Shown here piece after piece: positions 1 through 10,765 of a stretch of DNA of 64,000 nt. A program made the translations under genes and the position numbers. Each line of letters opens with the position of its first letter. Position 1 is the stretch's first letter. Below the pieces are notes generated by a model. That model had not been told where the DNA came from. It saw only the letters and a program-made list of their open reading frames with translations, and ran no database searches. The DNA lies in the NCBI RefSeq assembly GCF_947507565.1, contig NC_089183.1:620001-684000 (forward strand), given 5' to 3'. Origin of the DNA: Oscarella lobularis. Its lineage: Eukaryota > Porifera > Homoscleromorpha > Homosclerophorida > Oscarellidae.

Positions 1-1122
1 TTGGAAGATCAGATGGAGGACTCGTCTGATTTAGTCTCAAAACTCCAAGAAGAAAAGGTACTATTGGGGGGAATCGCTGGTATCCTTTGATAATACAGTG
101 GTGTTGGGTAGGCAATACTGGAAAAAAAGCTGGCAGGCCTGCAAGAGGAAAAGACAAAAGAAGATGAACGATCCGAGAAAGAAGGGCGGGATCCCGGGGA
201 ATTGGAAAAGCAACTGGCGGTCATCAGCGAACGCTTGACGAACGAAGAGACGGTGAGGGGAATGCCTGAGGGCGGAACGAGTATAGTAAGACCGTATGTT
301 TAGGAACTAGAGCAGAAAGCTCAGGAGAACACGCGACTCGAGCAGGAGGTGGGCAGGCTGAAGGAACGACTGGAGCGAGCCGAACAGCACATGACTGCAG
401 TCGGAGAAACGGTAAGCGAAGATTCGAGCAGAAGAGACGTCGCGGACGACTCTCGCTCTTTCAGTCAGAGGATAGGGAGAAGCTCGAAGGCGAGATAGCC
501 GACGTAAAGAAAGAGATAAACGATCTGCTTGCCCAGAAAGTGGCGCTGAAGAAGGACGTGGATGATCTTCGGGTGTCTGTTCTTTCGAACGAGCTCGAGC
601 GCAAGCAGTCGACTTCGTCAGGGTCAAGTAGCGGCGGAGCGCCGAGCAGCGAAGACACCGCGTCTTTCAATGCTTCCCATGAAACGAAGAGGTAATAGTT
701 AGGGCTTTTGTAAGATCCTAGATCCTAGAGTTGGAGTAAAGTTGAACAGGGGGATGACTGTATTATGCCTCTAGGCAAATGTCTGAGATGACGCGCTTGG
801 AAATGAGCCTTGAACTGGCCGCCGCTAAGAGTCAACTTGAGGCGGTAGAAAAAGAGAAAGAGCAGATGGCAACGCTCAAAGTAAAACTAGAGAGGGAGCA
901 CACTCTGAGATTGAGATCCAGTTCCGATTCGAGTACGTTTTGATGTCTCTTTCAATTTTTCTCACTATAGAGTGCGCTGTTTGTTTAGATGCTTACAGAG
1001 CGCCCAAATGGGTGAAGGATCTTGAAGTCAAGAAAGCCAAGACCGCAGATATGAGTCCCAAAGTTCGAATTCGAGATCCAGAGAAGCTGTCTTTCAAAGA
1101 AAAGCTTCAGCTGTTTTTATAA
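1..1122 (+). CDS. Coiled-coil protein, 3' end only
   Basis: Six exons read in one continuous frame: 1-57, 112-252, 304-411, 465-691, 775-932 and 989-1122 (stop TAA at 1120-1122), all with GT-AG introns. The 5' part lies outside the window. Most of the translation is a charged heptad-type coiled coil (many E, K, Q, L), followed by a Ser/Gly-rich linker and a short conserved-looking tail containing APKWVKDL and LSFKEKLQLF. From memory, tails of the type SF-K/R-E-x(4)-F occur in some cell-junction scaffolds, but I cannot name the family. It is probably a cytoplasmic or cytoskeletal scaffold; that is inference. The exon chain is well supported by frame, the function is not. Confidence 0.7.
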
Positions 1123-3684
1123 GTTCATTCACCGTCTATTTTGGTACTGCGTTTCGCAATTTTCACCCTTTTAGCATAGTGGTAAGCTTCGGAGTCGTCG
1201 TAGTTATAGAACAGAAAAACGCTATTTATATATCGAACCAGCAACCCGCGTTAGGTGAAAGCAGCCAGGCCAAAGCCTACCCTAACGTTGATCGCCACGA
1301 AGCTTTCCTTAGCACGTTCTCGCAGTTCTCCGTTCTTACACCGCTTATTGAAAGAGAACCGTCTCCTGCATTTTTCCTCTCGTTTCACCGCTCAATTGAT
1401 CTCCTAAACTGGAAGTAGCATTTGCAAAAATAGATAAAGTATTAGCCTCTTCGTTACCCTAAAATGACCAAGTGGAAAATTTTAGCCGAAGGTGTTGAGC
1501 AATTCAACGAATTGTCTGCATGATAAGGATCGAGAGTCTTTGGCAACCTCACTTTGCTTCTCTCGTCCTCTCCCCCTCTTCTTCTCTTTCTTCTCTTCTC
1601 CTCTCAAGTGGAGCCTAGAAGTTTGGAGTTATGAAAAACCGCGTTGGAAAGTTGAAGCTAGCCAACGCCCTATTTCGAAAGCGTCTGGGAACAAACGTGG
1701 GCGCGCATCGCGTACGTCAACAATTGCCCACCGGTAACGCCAAATTCAACCACAACAAATTTACGGCGACTTTCGCAATTGCCTTCTTAATTAAATTGAT
1801 TAAGCAAACTAGGTCCAAGCAGTGTACATGCTAGGGAGCAAGGGTCTCCAAAAGCGTTTTTTCCTTTTCTCTTTCCTCCTAATTGTACCTACTCTACCCC
1901 GACGTTACAGTTCTTTGAGCAAAAGACGTTCTGGTCAACGACAAACCGGCGCAGGAAAGAAGATTTAGCGCCAACGCCCTAGCTACTCGTGGTGGTCTAG
2001 AAAACGTGGGTGCCCATCTCGTCCATCATGAAAATTGGCCCTACCTACGTTGGGGAAGTTGCAATTAACCCCACGTTGACAGACGTCGATCGCCATTCTA
2101 AACCGATTAGGCAAATGAGGAAACGAATGGGAGAGGAACGTCGACAACGCAGTGAAGGCTACGAGCTTGCTTTCATGCAAAGAGTTAGAAATCTGCTGTA
2201 GATGTATAAGCAGAAATATCATTCTAACTTCTAAGACGGTGAAACGTACAGCTTCCAAGTGTCTGTCTTGCGTCCTCAGGCAACGAACAGAGGTACGCTT
2301 TGCGTTTCTAACTGCAGAATCTTACTTGGCTCATTTGAGAGGTATCTCACGCCTAGTTTGCCGCTCTGGGAGCTGCATGAACCGAAAAAATCTGAAGCGT
2401 GAAAGCTACAGGCTAACTCGCAGAGCAGAGCACGCCTGGCGCACTTTAAGGCTGCCTCCGCGAGGATACCTTTGTAAGACACGTGGCAAAATCTAGACCG
2501 CACGTTCGTCCACTCTGCTTAGCCTGCAAAGCAGTCTGCAGTCTCTTTGTGCTGTCTACTTTTATGGTGAGGAGAGCGATGAGTACTGGAAACAGCCGAT
2601 GTTCCGCAGCTGACGGAGAAAAAAGAAAGAAGGGTTCATCGTGACATAGCGCGCGCGGTAGATAGCTGAGGTCACAAGATTCTGGACGAGAAGAAGGACT
2701 AGGGAACAATGGGAAGCTCTTTGCTAATGTAGATTCTACCGGTAGCCAATAATTTTGACTGTCTGCACGTGGTTCGGTTTTAGCTGTGAGCATGGGTGTC
2801 AATGCAGTCCAGACTCTAGTAGAATTTGAAGGGAACCGTTATCGAAGGGCTTATTCGGCCGAAAAAGGCTAGTGTGTGCGCGCGATGCGCGGCCGGCTGC
2901 ATGGATCGATGCATTCAGCATGGTGTGACCTGGCGTGACCCCTCAAGTTCTTCTCAGCCTCAAACTTTTAATTAAACTAGCAAGCCCTAGCTCTAGTTCA
3001 AAGTTTGACGCCGTTAAACAACTGCAACGAGTCAACTTTTCCTCCGCCGACTTGCATCAATTCACGTCGCCTGCGGCTATGCATGTATCTCCAATCTACC
3101 CTAACAACAACTTGAAAGTTCTTGCTCCTCAAGGCGACTAGATCTAGTCTTGTCGAGTTTTCAAGTTCATGGCTATTGTCGACCGAAATTAATAATTTGA
3201 CCGCTTGGTCGGCGCTCTGCATTGCATAATCGCTCACTTGGTTCGGGTCGGGGAGTCAACTCAGCAGATGCGTATCATGGGTGTAGGTAAAGCTCGGTGC
3301 GTCAGAACGAACCCCCGCGATGCCAAATCCGCTGATATGTAGATTTGGATTTGCATCAACTCACGCCTGACACATCATACTAATACCAAATTAGGCAAAT
3401 TTTGTTTTGCAGTGCCTTTATTAAGGGATGTTGCAAGCGCGATGAGGCCGCCATTTCTATTTCTTCACTTTTCGAAACTTTGACCAACGTGCCAGACTGT
3501 TTGTTCAAAGCCAAACCTCTCGCGCTCTCCTCGGTGCTGTCAAGTTAACGCAATTAGAAATTAGCGAAATCTTTGTGGGTCTTATATTGAATTAATTAGA
3601 TATGCCCTTGATCGCTTGACAAAAGAGAACACCTGCTCCGCGGATTAGTCACTCCTCTTTCGAAAAGCGACCAAGCCAGACAGA
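1123..3684. other. Long intergenic stretch without a recognisable gene
   Basis: I see no ORF or exon chain with convincing protein character. The short open frames (for example 1492-1834, 2010-2258, 2446-2802) have unbiased composition and no domain. Two segments share scattered words about 0.3 kb apart (GCCAACGCCCTA with AAACGTGGG at 1661-1712 and 1969-2023), suggesting an old, decayed repeat. A perfect 14-bp palindrome at 3136-3149 lies inside a larger imperfect inverted repeat (arms near 3109-3117 and 3157-3166). Promoter elements for the gene starting at 3685 probably lie at the right end but none is distinctive. Confidence 0.5.
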
Positions 3685-5067
3685 ATGACTCTCCGTCTTG
3701 CTCCGGTAGTGGTGAAAACGTTCTTTGACTACTTCTGCGGTCATCACGCAGAAGACGTAAGAGACAACATATTTTGTGCGTTGGGAGAACGCTGGGAAGA
3801 CATACTGAACACAATGGAGAGAGTTGAGACCGCAGCAAACCTTCCTCGCAATTTTTTTCATCATGTCAGAGACAGTAACGAAAGACAACCACCAACCCAC
3901 TTGAAAGCAATGGGTCAGAACTTATTCGAAGCTGCTAGGAAAAACCTTAGCAATAACAAAGCAAAGCGTGCGTTTCTCATTGCTCTGTGGCTTTGCGTTT
4001 CGCCTGTGTTAGACATGATTCGCGCAAACAAAGAAATAGTCAGGGAGATTGCACTTTATGTGGCCAAACACGACCTTAGACAGCCAGAAGAGGGCGAAAA
4101 CCGACAAAACAGTCCATTGGAACTAAAACTGGCTGCGAACATGAAGGAAGTAACTACATTGAATGTTCTTTTGGTCGGCCGATCAAAGGTAGCGAAATCG
4201 GCGCTGGCAATCGCTCTCTTTGGTGCGTCGGAAGGAACGCCAACCGACAATTCTTACGTTACATGTTTTTCCAGAAAATTTCAAGGCAGAAAAGTCGACC
4301 TTTACGTCTCTGATATTCCAATATACGAAGCAGTTGGAAAGCAAGGACAGCGTGGAGCAGAAAGACTTTTGAATGAAGTAGATGAATACGCCGAGGAAAT
4401 CGATTTATTAGTCGTCTGTCAAGAGATGGGCACCATTAGCTCACATGACCAAATGGTTTTGAGAGCCTTAGGCAGTGTTTTCGAAGACGTTTGGACACAC
4501 TGCGTAGTTGCTCTTGTCAACGCTGCTGGTAACGATCGTACTACGGAAGTCCTCAGGATTCTAAAGATGAAGTACTCCGATTTTCTTGAACACGCTGCCA
4601 GCGAGATTTCGTATGTTCCAGCTGGAAATCAAAAGAGGGATTCCATACCAGGCATTGCTGATTGGATCACTGAATTCTGGATTACTGCTGCTGCAAAAGC
4701 AACAGCCAAAGCAGCAAATTTTCTTCTTGCACATAACCTTCGCTGCGGAAGGATAAACAGTCACGTAAACAATGCCATTATTTTGAAACAGGATCACTAT
4801 GAGAGGATTCAAGCCGTCATCAACAAAACCGTAACAATCCCACTGGCAACGAAAAGACCGAAGAAGAAACTAAGCAAGAAAAAGAAAGCAGCTATTATCG
4901 GTGGTTCAGCAGTTGCCGGCGGCGCTGCAGGTGCCGCAGCAGGCGCGATTCTTGGTCCTCTTGGAGCAGCAGTCGGCGGTTTCCTTGGTAGTGCGGGAGG
5001 AGCATTAGCTGGCGGAATAGGACTTATCGTAAAGAAAAAACTGGATTCGGATTCGGATTCAGATTGA
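3685..5067 (+). CDS. Intronless GTPase-like protein with glycine-zipper C-terminal segment
   Basis: A single 460-codon ORF in a window where most + strand genes have many introns. Residues 1-130 look all-helical. Around residues 157-185 there is a P-loop-like motif after a hydrophobic strand: G165-R-S-K-V-A-K-S172 keeps the final Lys-Ser but replaces the preceding Gly by Ala. A second hydrophobic strand ends in VSDIP (about 207-211) where a DxxG motif would be expected, so nucleotide binding may be altered. The last ~60 residues carry a basic stretch (KKKLSKKKKA), then a Gly/Ala-rich hydrophobic run with GxxxG spacing, then KKK and an Asp/Ser tail. This suggests membrane insertion or oligomerisation. 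Resemblance to AIG1/GIMAP or other immune-type GTPases is a guess. Confidence 0.75.
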   Translation: MTLRLAPVVVKTFFDYFCGHHAEDVRDNIFCALGERWEDILNTMERVETAANLPRNFFHHVRDSNERQPPTHLKAMGQNLFEAARKNLSNNKAKRAFLIALWLCVSPVLDMIRANKEIVREIALYVAKHDLRQPEEGENRQNSPLELKLAANMKEVTTLNVLLVGRSKVAKSALAIALFGASEGTPTDNSYVTCFSRKFQGRKVDLYVSDIPIYEAVGKQGQRGAERLLNEVDEYAEEIDLLVVCQEMGTISSHDQMVLRALGSVFEDVWTHCVVALVNAAGNDRTTEVLRILKMKYSDFLEHAASEISYVPAGNQKRDSIPGIADWITEFWITAAAKATAKAANFLLAHNLRCGRINSHVNNAIILKQDHYERIQAVINKTVTIPLATKRPKKKLSKKKKAAIIGGSAVAGGAAGAAAGAILGPLGAAVGGFLGSAGGALAGGIGLIVKKKLDSDSDSD

Positions 5068-5890
5068 GTATGATTGTTTGCCATATCTGACTGATTCAGT
5101 TTGTACTGTTGTCATTGAGTTTTGTCGGTCTTCAATTTTTGTAGTTATGATATCGTAACACCGCTGTCTAACCAGACAATCGTTGCGCGTTTCTACTAAG
5201 TTCCAAAGAGTAGAGTGATTCTACAGTACAATAGAGCAAAAGCCACAAGAGTTAGGCGCGATGAAGACTGAAGTCCTTTAGCAACCGGTCAGGTGGACTA
5301 CGATATCGAATTTTGATAAAATTCTATTACCCGGGCAGAATATGACATCTTCTATGAATGAGCAGCAGCCACGTCGTCGGACGGCTCCCTGGGACACTCC
5401 CTGGGGACGGCTCGACGCCAGTGTAACGCGCGTTAGAACAGCGAGCTTCGCCAGCTTCGCTAGCTTCGTCGCATCGTACAGACCCTGCTTACAGATTTTC
5501 TCGATGTAAACAATCGTTACGCACCCTCACCCCGACAATCGTGAGCCTCAGAGCGGTGAATCGATCACGATATCTTTGAAGTTGAATGCAACTCCTCCTC
5601 CCCCGCCGGCGGGATTTATCCCGAATTAACATACTCGTGATGCCGCCGCTCGGCGTCACAAACACGGCGTCGCTGCTTTCAAGGGAGCACCAAATGAGCC
5701 GTTTTTTTCTAATGTACGTGGTCTGTCCTTTCTTCAAGAGTGCCAGTGCATTTACCCTAATGTTATATCAGCGCACAAACGACATATGCGCAATCTGGTA
5801 AAGAAAGTGCGATAGTTTGCTCGCAATGGCAATGCTCAGAGCTACCGATTACTGTATTATGTACACATCGACAGTGCAGTGCTTAGACAT
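5068..5890. other. Intergenic, nothing distinct
   Basis: Region between the end of the GTPase-like gene and the stop codon of the LDLa gene on the other strand; both 3' ends point into it. I see no coding signal. A short imperfect tandem of AGCTTCGC-type words lies at about 5448-5470. Confidence 0.5.
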
Positions 5891-6637
5891 TCAGGCTGCA
5901 CCATTGGGAGATTTTACTGAATTGTTTAGTTCTTGCTGCGCCGCTCGATTCCTTCGTCGTCCATAGCAAGCTAGAGCGACGAGTGTCGCAATGACGACGA
6001 GCACGACAAAGCCAAAAATTGCACCGCCAATAGCCAACCCTATAAACTCCCACTTGATTGCGCCCTCCCCCAAGTGCCCAAAGCAACTCACCATAATTCG
6101 TATCATTGGTACTGCAGTGGTCCTCGTCCGAAGAGTCGCCGCAATCGTCGCTGCCGTCGCACGTCCATCCAACTCGTATGCAGCGCCCATTGCCGCACTG
6201 GAATTCCCCGTCGAAACAGAGAGGCGTTGACGGCAGATTGCAGTCCGCCTCGTCGGACGAGTCGTTACAATCCGAAACGCCGCTGCATACTTGCCGTAGC
6301 GGAACGCACTGGCGACCATCCTTGCAGGAAAATTCCTTTGGTCCACACGTTGTTCTCAGAGCTGGCGGAACAGAAGTCACTGGCGTCGCAATTTGCAGTA
6401 AAGCCGATATTAGTAGGAAAACTAAATTGATGTATTAGGAAAACGCCGCGAATTCCATCCCACTCCCACCACCAACCCCCCCTGCATGCAGCCTTTGAAA
6501 AGAAAAAATTAGCATAGGCCGCAGACAGAGCTAAACCAAGTTCCCAAGTTCCTATTGGAACTTTGGGATCTGCGGTAGCTCTAGCTCTTGCCTCTAACTG
6601 ATTGAACAGAACTATTACCTTCCATCCGTAGACCCAT
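5891..6637 (-). CDS. Small type I membrane protein with two LDL-receptor class A domains
   Basis: Three exons on the minus strand: 6619-6637, 6092-6421 and 5891-6039 (stop TGA at 5891-5893), with GT-AG introns of 197 and 52 nt. The spliced start reads MGLRMEVFLLISALLQ, a good signal peptide; a second ATG at 6625 would also work. Then come two LDLa modules with six Cys each and the Ca-binding acidic signature (CNDSSDE and CGDSSDE), a short linker, one TM helix (VVLVVIATLVALACY), a basic stop-transfer RRRNR and a tail of about 20 residues. About 165 aa. LDLa modules bind ligands through calcium; the partner is unknown. The 52-nt intron is required, because the unspliced frame loses the TM helix. 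Confidence 0.75.
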
Positions 6638-7090
6638 TGCTATGCGAATACGACCTTCGATGTAGCTCGAATGCACTGCGACCTTTGCACCACCCGACTC
6701 CAGCACGCCGACGAAACTGATCGCGTGCTCGTCGCGTCGTCTCAATAAACCCGTCGCTCCATTTCCGGGCCAATTGGAACTAAGGCTAGTTCCACATTGC
6801 CACTCCCCTCGCGCCTATTTTTGTGTCTCTGGCTTCCAAGCGACCGTTTGGCTCTCCAAAAGGAAACAATTTTAGCTGGAAAAAACTGGCAAAGAGAGAT
6901 GGAATGTAAGGACTCGGGGGGACTCGGGAAGCTCGCGAGACGAACTTCGATCGTCGGTTTGTCAAACCAATTAAAAGCGATTAGGCCGACTTGGTTCTCG
7001 ATCGCATGTCCTGTGTGTACATGACTCACGCGACGTTCGATCGGGCGTCGGTTGCGGCTGGGAAGCGAGTCTGGATAATTCAAGTTTCGC
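6638..7090. other. 5' flank of the LDLa gene and 3' flank of the VWA/Cache gene
   Basis: On the minus strand a frame stays open from about 6805 into the LDLa start codon (it reads protein-like, e.g. AKVAVHSSYIEG), preceded by an AG at the end of AATAG. It may be 5' UTR, or an upstream exon giving a longer N-terminus; the signal peptide after the downstream ATG favours UTR. Nothing else is visible. Confidence 0.35.
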
Positions 7091-9940
7091 TTATAAATAT
7101 GATAAAAGTGTGACTACGAGTAGGAGCAACGCGACGCAGCTACCCTGCGCTCGACAACCGCTACAGAGAAAATCCGACTCTTTTTGCGCAGTCAAATTAA
7201 CCGGTATCTGAGCCGAGTAAACATCTCGCTTTTCCTCCAAACATCGACTTCGGGAACTAGACGGCACGGCCCTTTCCTCCGGCAGAGCATAAACATTTGG
7301 GCAATCTCGCCCATCGCCCCATACCGCAGCCAGATACAGATTCGTCTGTCCAAGTCGAACCAGGCAATAATTCAGTTCGCATTCCGCCGGAGTCGAACAA
7401 GAGACGCTATCGTTTTGCAAATCGACGAAATAGTGCGCGTATTCGATGTAGCAGTACTCCGCGACGTCGTCGCCGTCGTCGCCGCCGCCACTCGACGACG
7501 ACAATCCGAGCACGGTCCGAACGTCGGAAAATAGACCGAGACTTATGAGGTTATAAACGACGCTCACTAGGTACGCTTTTAGCGCGAAAATGGGCCCGAG
7601 GAACGTCGATCGGAATGCGCTGTTCGACGACGTCTCGCCCGCGCATTGACCGCGATTTATCGACTTTACCACAACGGTTTCGTTTGTTACCACGCCTCGA
7701 GCAATTGCGTCGTGCACGACGTGGGGCTGCACGTGTCCAAAAAATCGCGGCGGCGGCGACGGCGACGACGAATTCGTGCTGTCTGAAACGACGTAACCGA
7801 GACTGTCGATCAGAAACGTCGACGTCGCCTTGAGTTTCTCCGCCGCATTCCTGACGATTTTCTTGAAGACGGTGCCGTTGAATTTCGCTCCAATTAGAGC
7901 AAAGGTCGCGTTATCGAATCGAAGCTTACTGATCGCTTTGACCTTGTCGTCCGATTCGACGGAAACGGCGACGTCGAACGAGGATAACCAGTCATTGGAA
8001 TGGGCAACGATATCACACTCCCTGTTCGAATATAAGGTCACACCGGCTTGGGTAGAGATGAAGTTCGAGCAGACGTCGTCGTCGTCGTCGTCGTCTCGCG
8101 TCGTCGTCCACGCTCGATACACGCCGAACGCCAGATCGGCGTCGCGAATTATCTGTTCAATAACTTCGTTTCCGCACCGATCAGCTGTCAGATTATCCAC
8201 TAAGTTCTGCAGGAGCTCTGAGCGATTTGATGAGGAGGAGCAACGTCTGTTGTCGAGATGGGCTTTGACTTCAGGGATGTCTTCAACGGTGCTATGTCTC
8301 CTGATAGCAAACGTTTGACTGGTCTCAGGTAGCGTCGCTATTGCGACGCTTAGAGACCAATTCGAGAGGGGAGCGTAATCGTATTGCAAAGAAACGCGTC
8401 CCAAGTCGTTAATTCGATACTGCACTATCTGACGTCCTCTTTGCATTGTAGCCATCTCCGCAACAAACGAATCCGGCAGATCTGGCAGACTAGATCTTTG
8501 TCGATAGATGATTTGACCGTGTTCGTCCGCAATTACGACGTCAATCGAATTCGTCCAACTCCACGGCATAATTCGCCGGAATTCCCTCAGAGGCACCTGA
8601 ACCCCGACAACTCCTAGAACCTCTTCCGAACGAACGACGGGCAACGAGAGCCGAATCACGGGCTCACGAATAAAATACCCGACGTCCGAACGCGTGATCG
8701 CCGCCCGTTCGTCCGGCCAATGATACGCCGCCGAGCGTCCCATCACCGCAACGAAATCCCGCGTCGCCTGTCGTATCGCCGCAATGGAGCGAATCCGGAG
8801 ATAATAACCGGAATTCTCGCACGAAATCAATTTCGCCGAGCCGATATCCTTCGTCGGTACGCCGACGATGAACGTGAAAACCCGCACATCCGTATTCAAC
8901 TTGTTCCAGTTCCGGTAGAACGTCTTGTTGCGCACGTGGGCGCCGTCGGTGAGAAGAACGATGACTTTTTGACTCGAACCCAACGCCGACGAATTGGCGA
9001 ATAGTTCGCTGGCGAGCGCGAACGCCGATTCGTATTGGGATATACCCTTCGTATATATTCGACTCACGTCGTCGTTCAACGCCGCTTTGACGTCGTCGGT
9101 CGGATGGACGAGATATCGCGAACAGCCGAGCGTCGACGGTCCTCGAGCGAACGATTGCGCGGCGACGCGATCTTTTGCACGTAGGAGATTAAGAAGAACT
9201 TTCACCGTTTGCTCGACAATCTTTTTCGCTAATCCGAACATCGTTCCGCTTGCGTCGACGAGAAGAATCAAGTCCATCGACAACACGGACCCGTCGACGT
9301 ACCAATCTTCGAACGATGCGTCGAACGAGGGCGAATTCGCCAGCCAACTCGCGCCCGGGTGCACCCTCACGAAACCGTGTCGACTTCCGAAATAACGAAA
9401 TGTCGTCGACTCGGAAAAATTCGTCGTCAAAGCGACGTCCGACCAACGCAGCGCGCTCTTCACCTCGTCACTTGACATTACCACGTCGACGGGCGCCTTG
9501 ACCGCGCTGATCGAGAAATTGACCGATATTCCTTCGAGATCGTCTCCCAGTGTTAGATTAGCGCTCGCGTCGTGGTAGTGTACCTCGCCCGTGGTCGTCG
9601 TCGCGTTCGTTCGTTCGAGAATTGTTTTCGTTTCGGCGAGAATCGACGCCGCTTCGTCGAGCATCGTTTGGACGTTTGTTCGAAGTTTTTCGGCTTCTCG
9701 TGTCGCGTTGTGGACGATTGTGGCGTAGTGTTTGCTTATGTTTGGATTTCGAGTCGTCGCTCCGCTTGCGTTGGTTACGAGAGTTGTCAAGTCTTTTTCC
9801 AAGTCGAGAGCCACCTGGCGTAGGTTCTCTTCGTAGTAGTGAGGGTCGTGTCGTTGTTGTTGGGCCACTACTAGTCTGCTGTTTAGCAAGAAAACGAGGT
9901 AGAGGAAGAACGATGTCTTGACGCTGAGACAAAAATCCAT
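7091..9940 (-). CDS. VWA and Cache domain surface protein, alpha2delta/CACHD1-like
   Basis: Intronless ORF of 949 codons. A hydrophobic signal segment (about 9-26) is followed by an N-terminal helical region as in VWA_N, then a VWA domain (about 222-400). The MIDAS motif DASGT is at 229-233 and a second MIDAS-type loop TDGAH at about 331. A Cache-like region follows (about 405-560), then a second sensor-like region and a poly-Asp stretch. The C-terminus is a hydrophobic tail (VALLLLVVTLL) with no cytoplasmic part, as in GPI-anchored alpha2delta subunits. Order and length fit the CACNA2D/CACHD1 family, which binds voltage-gated calcium channels or other surface partners. Many N-glycosylation sites. 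The ortholog class (alpha2delta versus CACHD1) is not settled. Confidence 0.8.
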   Translation of the reverse strand: MDFCLSVKTSFFLYLVFLLNSRLVVAQQQRHDPHYYEENLRQVALDLEKDLTTLVTNASGATTRNPNISKHYATIVHNATREAEKLRTNVQTMLDEAASILAETKTILERTNATTTTGEVHYHDASANLTLGDDLEGISVNFSISAVKAPVDVVMSSDEVKSALRWSDVALTTNFSESTTFRYFGSRHGFVRVHPGASWLANSPSFDASFEDWYVDGSVLSMDLILLVDASGTMFGLAKKIVEQTVKVLLNLLRAKDRVAAQSFARGPSTLGCSRYLVHPTDDVKAALNDDVSRIYTKGISQYESAFALASELFANSSALGSSQKVIVLLTDGAHVRNKTFYRNWNKLNTDVRVFTFIVGVPTKDIGSAKLISCENSGYYLRIRSIAAIRQATRDFVAVMGRSAAYHWPDERAAITRSDVGYFIREPVIRLSLPVVRSEEVLGVVGVQVPLREFRRIMPWSWTNSIDVVIADEHGQIIYRQRSSLPDLPDSFVAEMATMQRGRQIVQYRINDLGRVSLQYDYAPLSNWSLSVAIATLPETSQTFAIRRHSTVEDIPEVKAHLDNRRCSSSSNRSELLQNLVDNLTADRCGNEVIEQIIRDADLAFGVYRAWTTTRDDDDDDDVCSNFISTQAGVTLYSNRECDIVAHSNDWLSSFDVAVSVESDDKVKAISKLRFDNATFALIGAKFNGTVFKKIVRNAAEKLKATSTFLIDSLGYVVSDSTNSSSPSPPPRFFGHVQPHVVHDAIARGVVTNETVVVKSINRGQCAGETSSNSAFRSTFLGPIFALKAYLVSVVYNLISLGLFSDVRTVLGLSSSSGGGDDGDDVAEYCYIEYAHYFVDLQNDSVSCSTPAECELNYCLVRLGQTNLYLAAVWGDGRDCPNVYALPEERAVPSSSRSRCLEEKRDVYSAQIPVNLTAQKESDFLCSGCRAQGSCVALLLLVVTLLSYL

Positions 9941-10067
9941 CTAGCAATCCCTCTGACTTAGTCTTGCGGGAAAAGATCGATTCGGTGGGGGAGAAACCAT
10001 GGACTGACGCCTCACGGACGTTGCCTTGACGCTCTGGAGTTGGTTAGCGCACGTTATATGTGAAACC
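9941..10067. promoter_or_regulatory. Head-to-head intergenic region (VWA/Cache gene and peptide gene 1)
   Basis: Only 127 bp separate the start codons of the VWA/Cache gene (-, 9940) and the first peptide precursor (+, 10068). It must hold both 5' UTRs and any shared promoter. The homologous flank of the second peptide gene keeps only about 55 bp of it, marking the duplication boundary near 10027. Confidence 0.5.
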
Positions 10068-10361
10068 ATGCAGAAAACTATGCAGGTCGTTGCCATCGCT
10101 CTTTTGCTCTTGCTGATCGTCACGGCTCATGTGCACGTCGTTTCACCACGCGAAAAAGTGCAGTAAAGCTTTCAGACGCACAGCTAGAGCTTTTATTGCC
10201 TTGGTTTCCAGATTGCGCAGACAGCTCCGTTTACCCGTCCTTCTCCCGGTAAACCAAATCCGCCACCCAGGCCGAAGCCATCCTGCATTGGCTGCAAACG
10301 TCAGGCAACGGCGTCGGCGTCTGCATATGGTGTTGGAAATAAAAATCGTGGGTTTGGGTAA
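10068..10361 (+). CDS. Secreted peptide precursor 1, candidate amidated neuropeptide
   Basis: Two exons, 10068-10157 and 10212-10361 (stop TAA), with a 54-nt GT-AG intron; 79 codons. The N-terminus is a signal peptide (MQVVAIALLLLLIVTAHVHV from the second ATG at 10080). A Pro/Lys/Arg-rich spacer follows, then CIGCKR, then QATASASAYGVGNKNRGFG and the stop. The KR pair is a prohormone-convertase site. The released peptide would start with Gln (able to form pyroglutamate) and end ...NRGF with a C-terminal Gly as amide donor. The paralog at 11017-11278 keeps the same plan (dibasic site, ASxY, GN-x-NR-x-FG, stop) and the same phase-0 intron position, which is the main evidence that both are genes. 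Function is unknown. Confidence 0.75.
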
Positions 10362-10765
10362 TTAAAAATGATGCTGCAGTAAGCATCTTGGAAGGCGACG
10401 CATACTGCGAGACGGATTTCATAAGTGAACTCATTTTCGTTTGATTAGCGGCGTACCAGATTAAGCAATAGGTTTGGTCTATTAGATAGGTAGATGTTCA
10501 GTCTGAGATAATGAATTTTGCAAGTTTTACAACCGTTTTAGCGCAGGCCATCGGCTATCCTTACTGCACAGAAATTTAATGGAGCCAAAGAACCTTTAGG
10601 GTGTGTGCCGTTTGAATCACGTACAGAAGGAATCTCAATGACCATCAATTCAAAATTTTTCTACGGTCACGCGGGTGAGTGGGAGGGGCCTGGAGGGGCC
10701 TGGGTACGAGGCTAGCTAGTAGAAGTTGCGAGCGCACACAAATTTAATGGAGCCACAGAACCTCT

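Noticed and set aside
5883-6380. LDLa protein read as one exon starting at a GTG
   Set aside because: That frame runs through the 52-nt intron and loses the TM helix; splicing from the ATG at 6637 or 6625 gives a signal peptide, two LDLa domains and a TM segment.
8070-8095. CGT/CGTC trinucleotide run as a regulatory repeat
   Set aside because: It encodes the poly-Asp stretch of the VWA/Cache protein.
9250-9947. Arg-rich ORFs on both strands
   Set aside because: Shadows of the VWA/Cache coding frame produced by TCG/ACG-rich codons.
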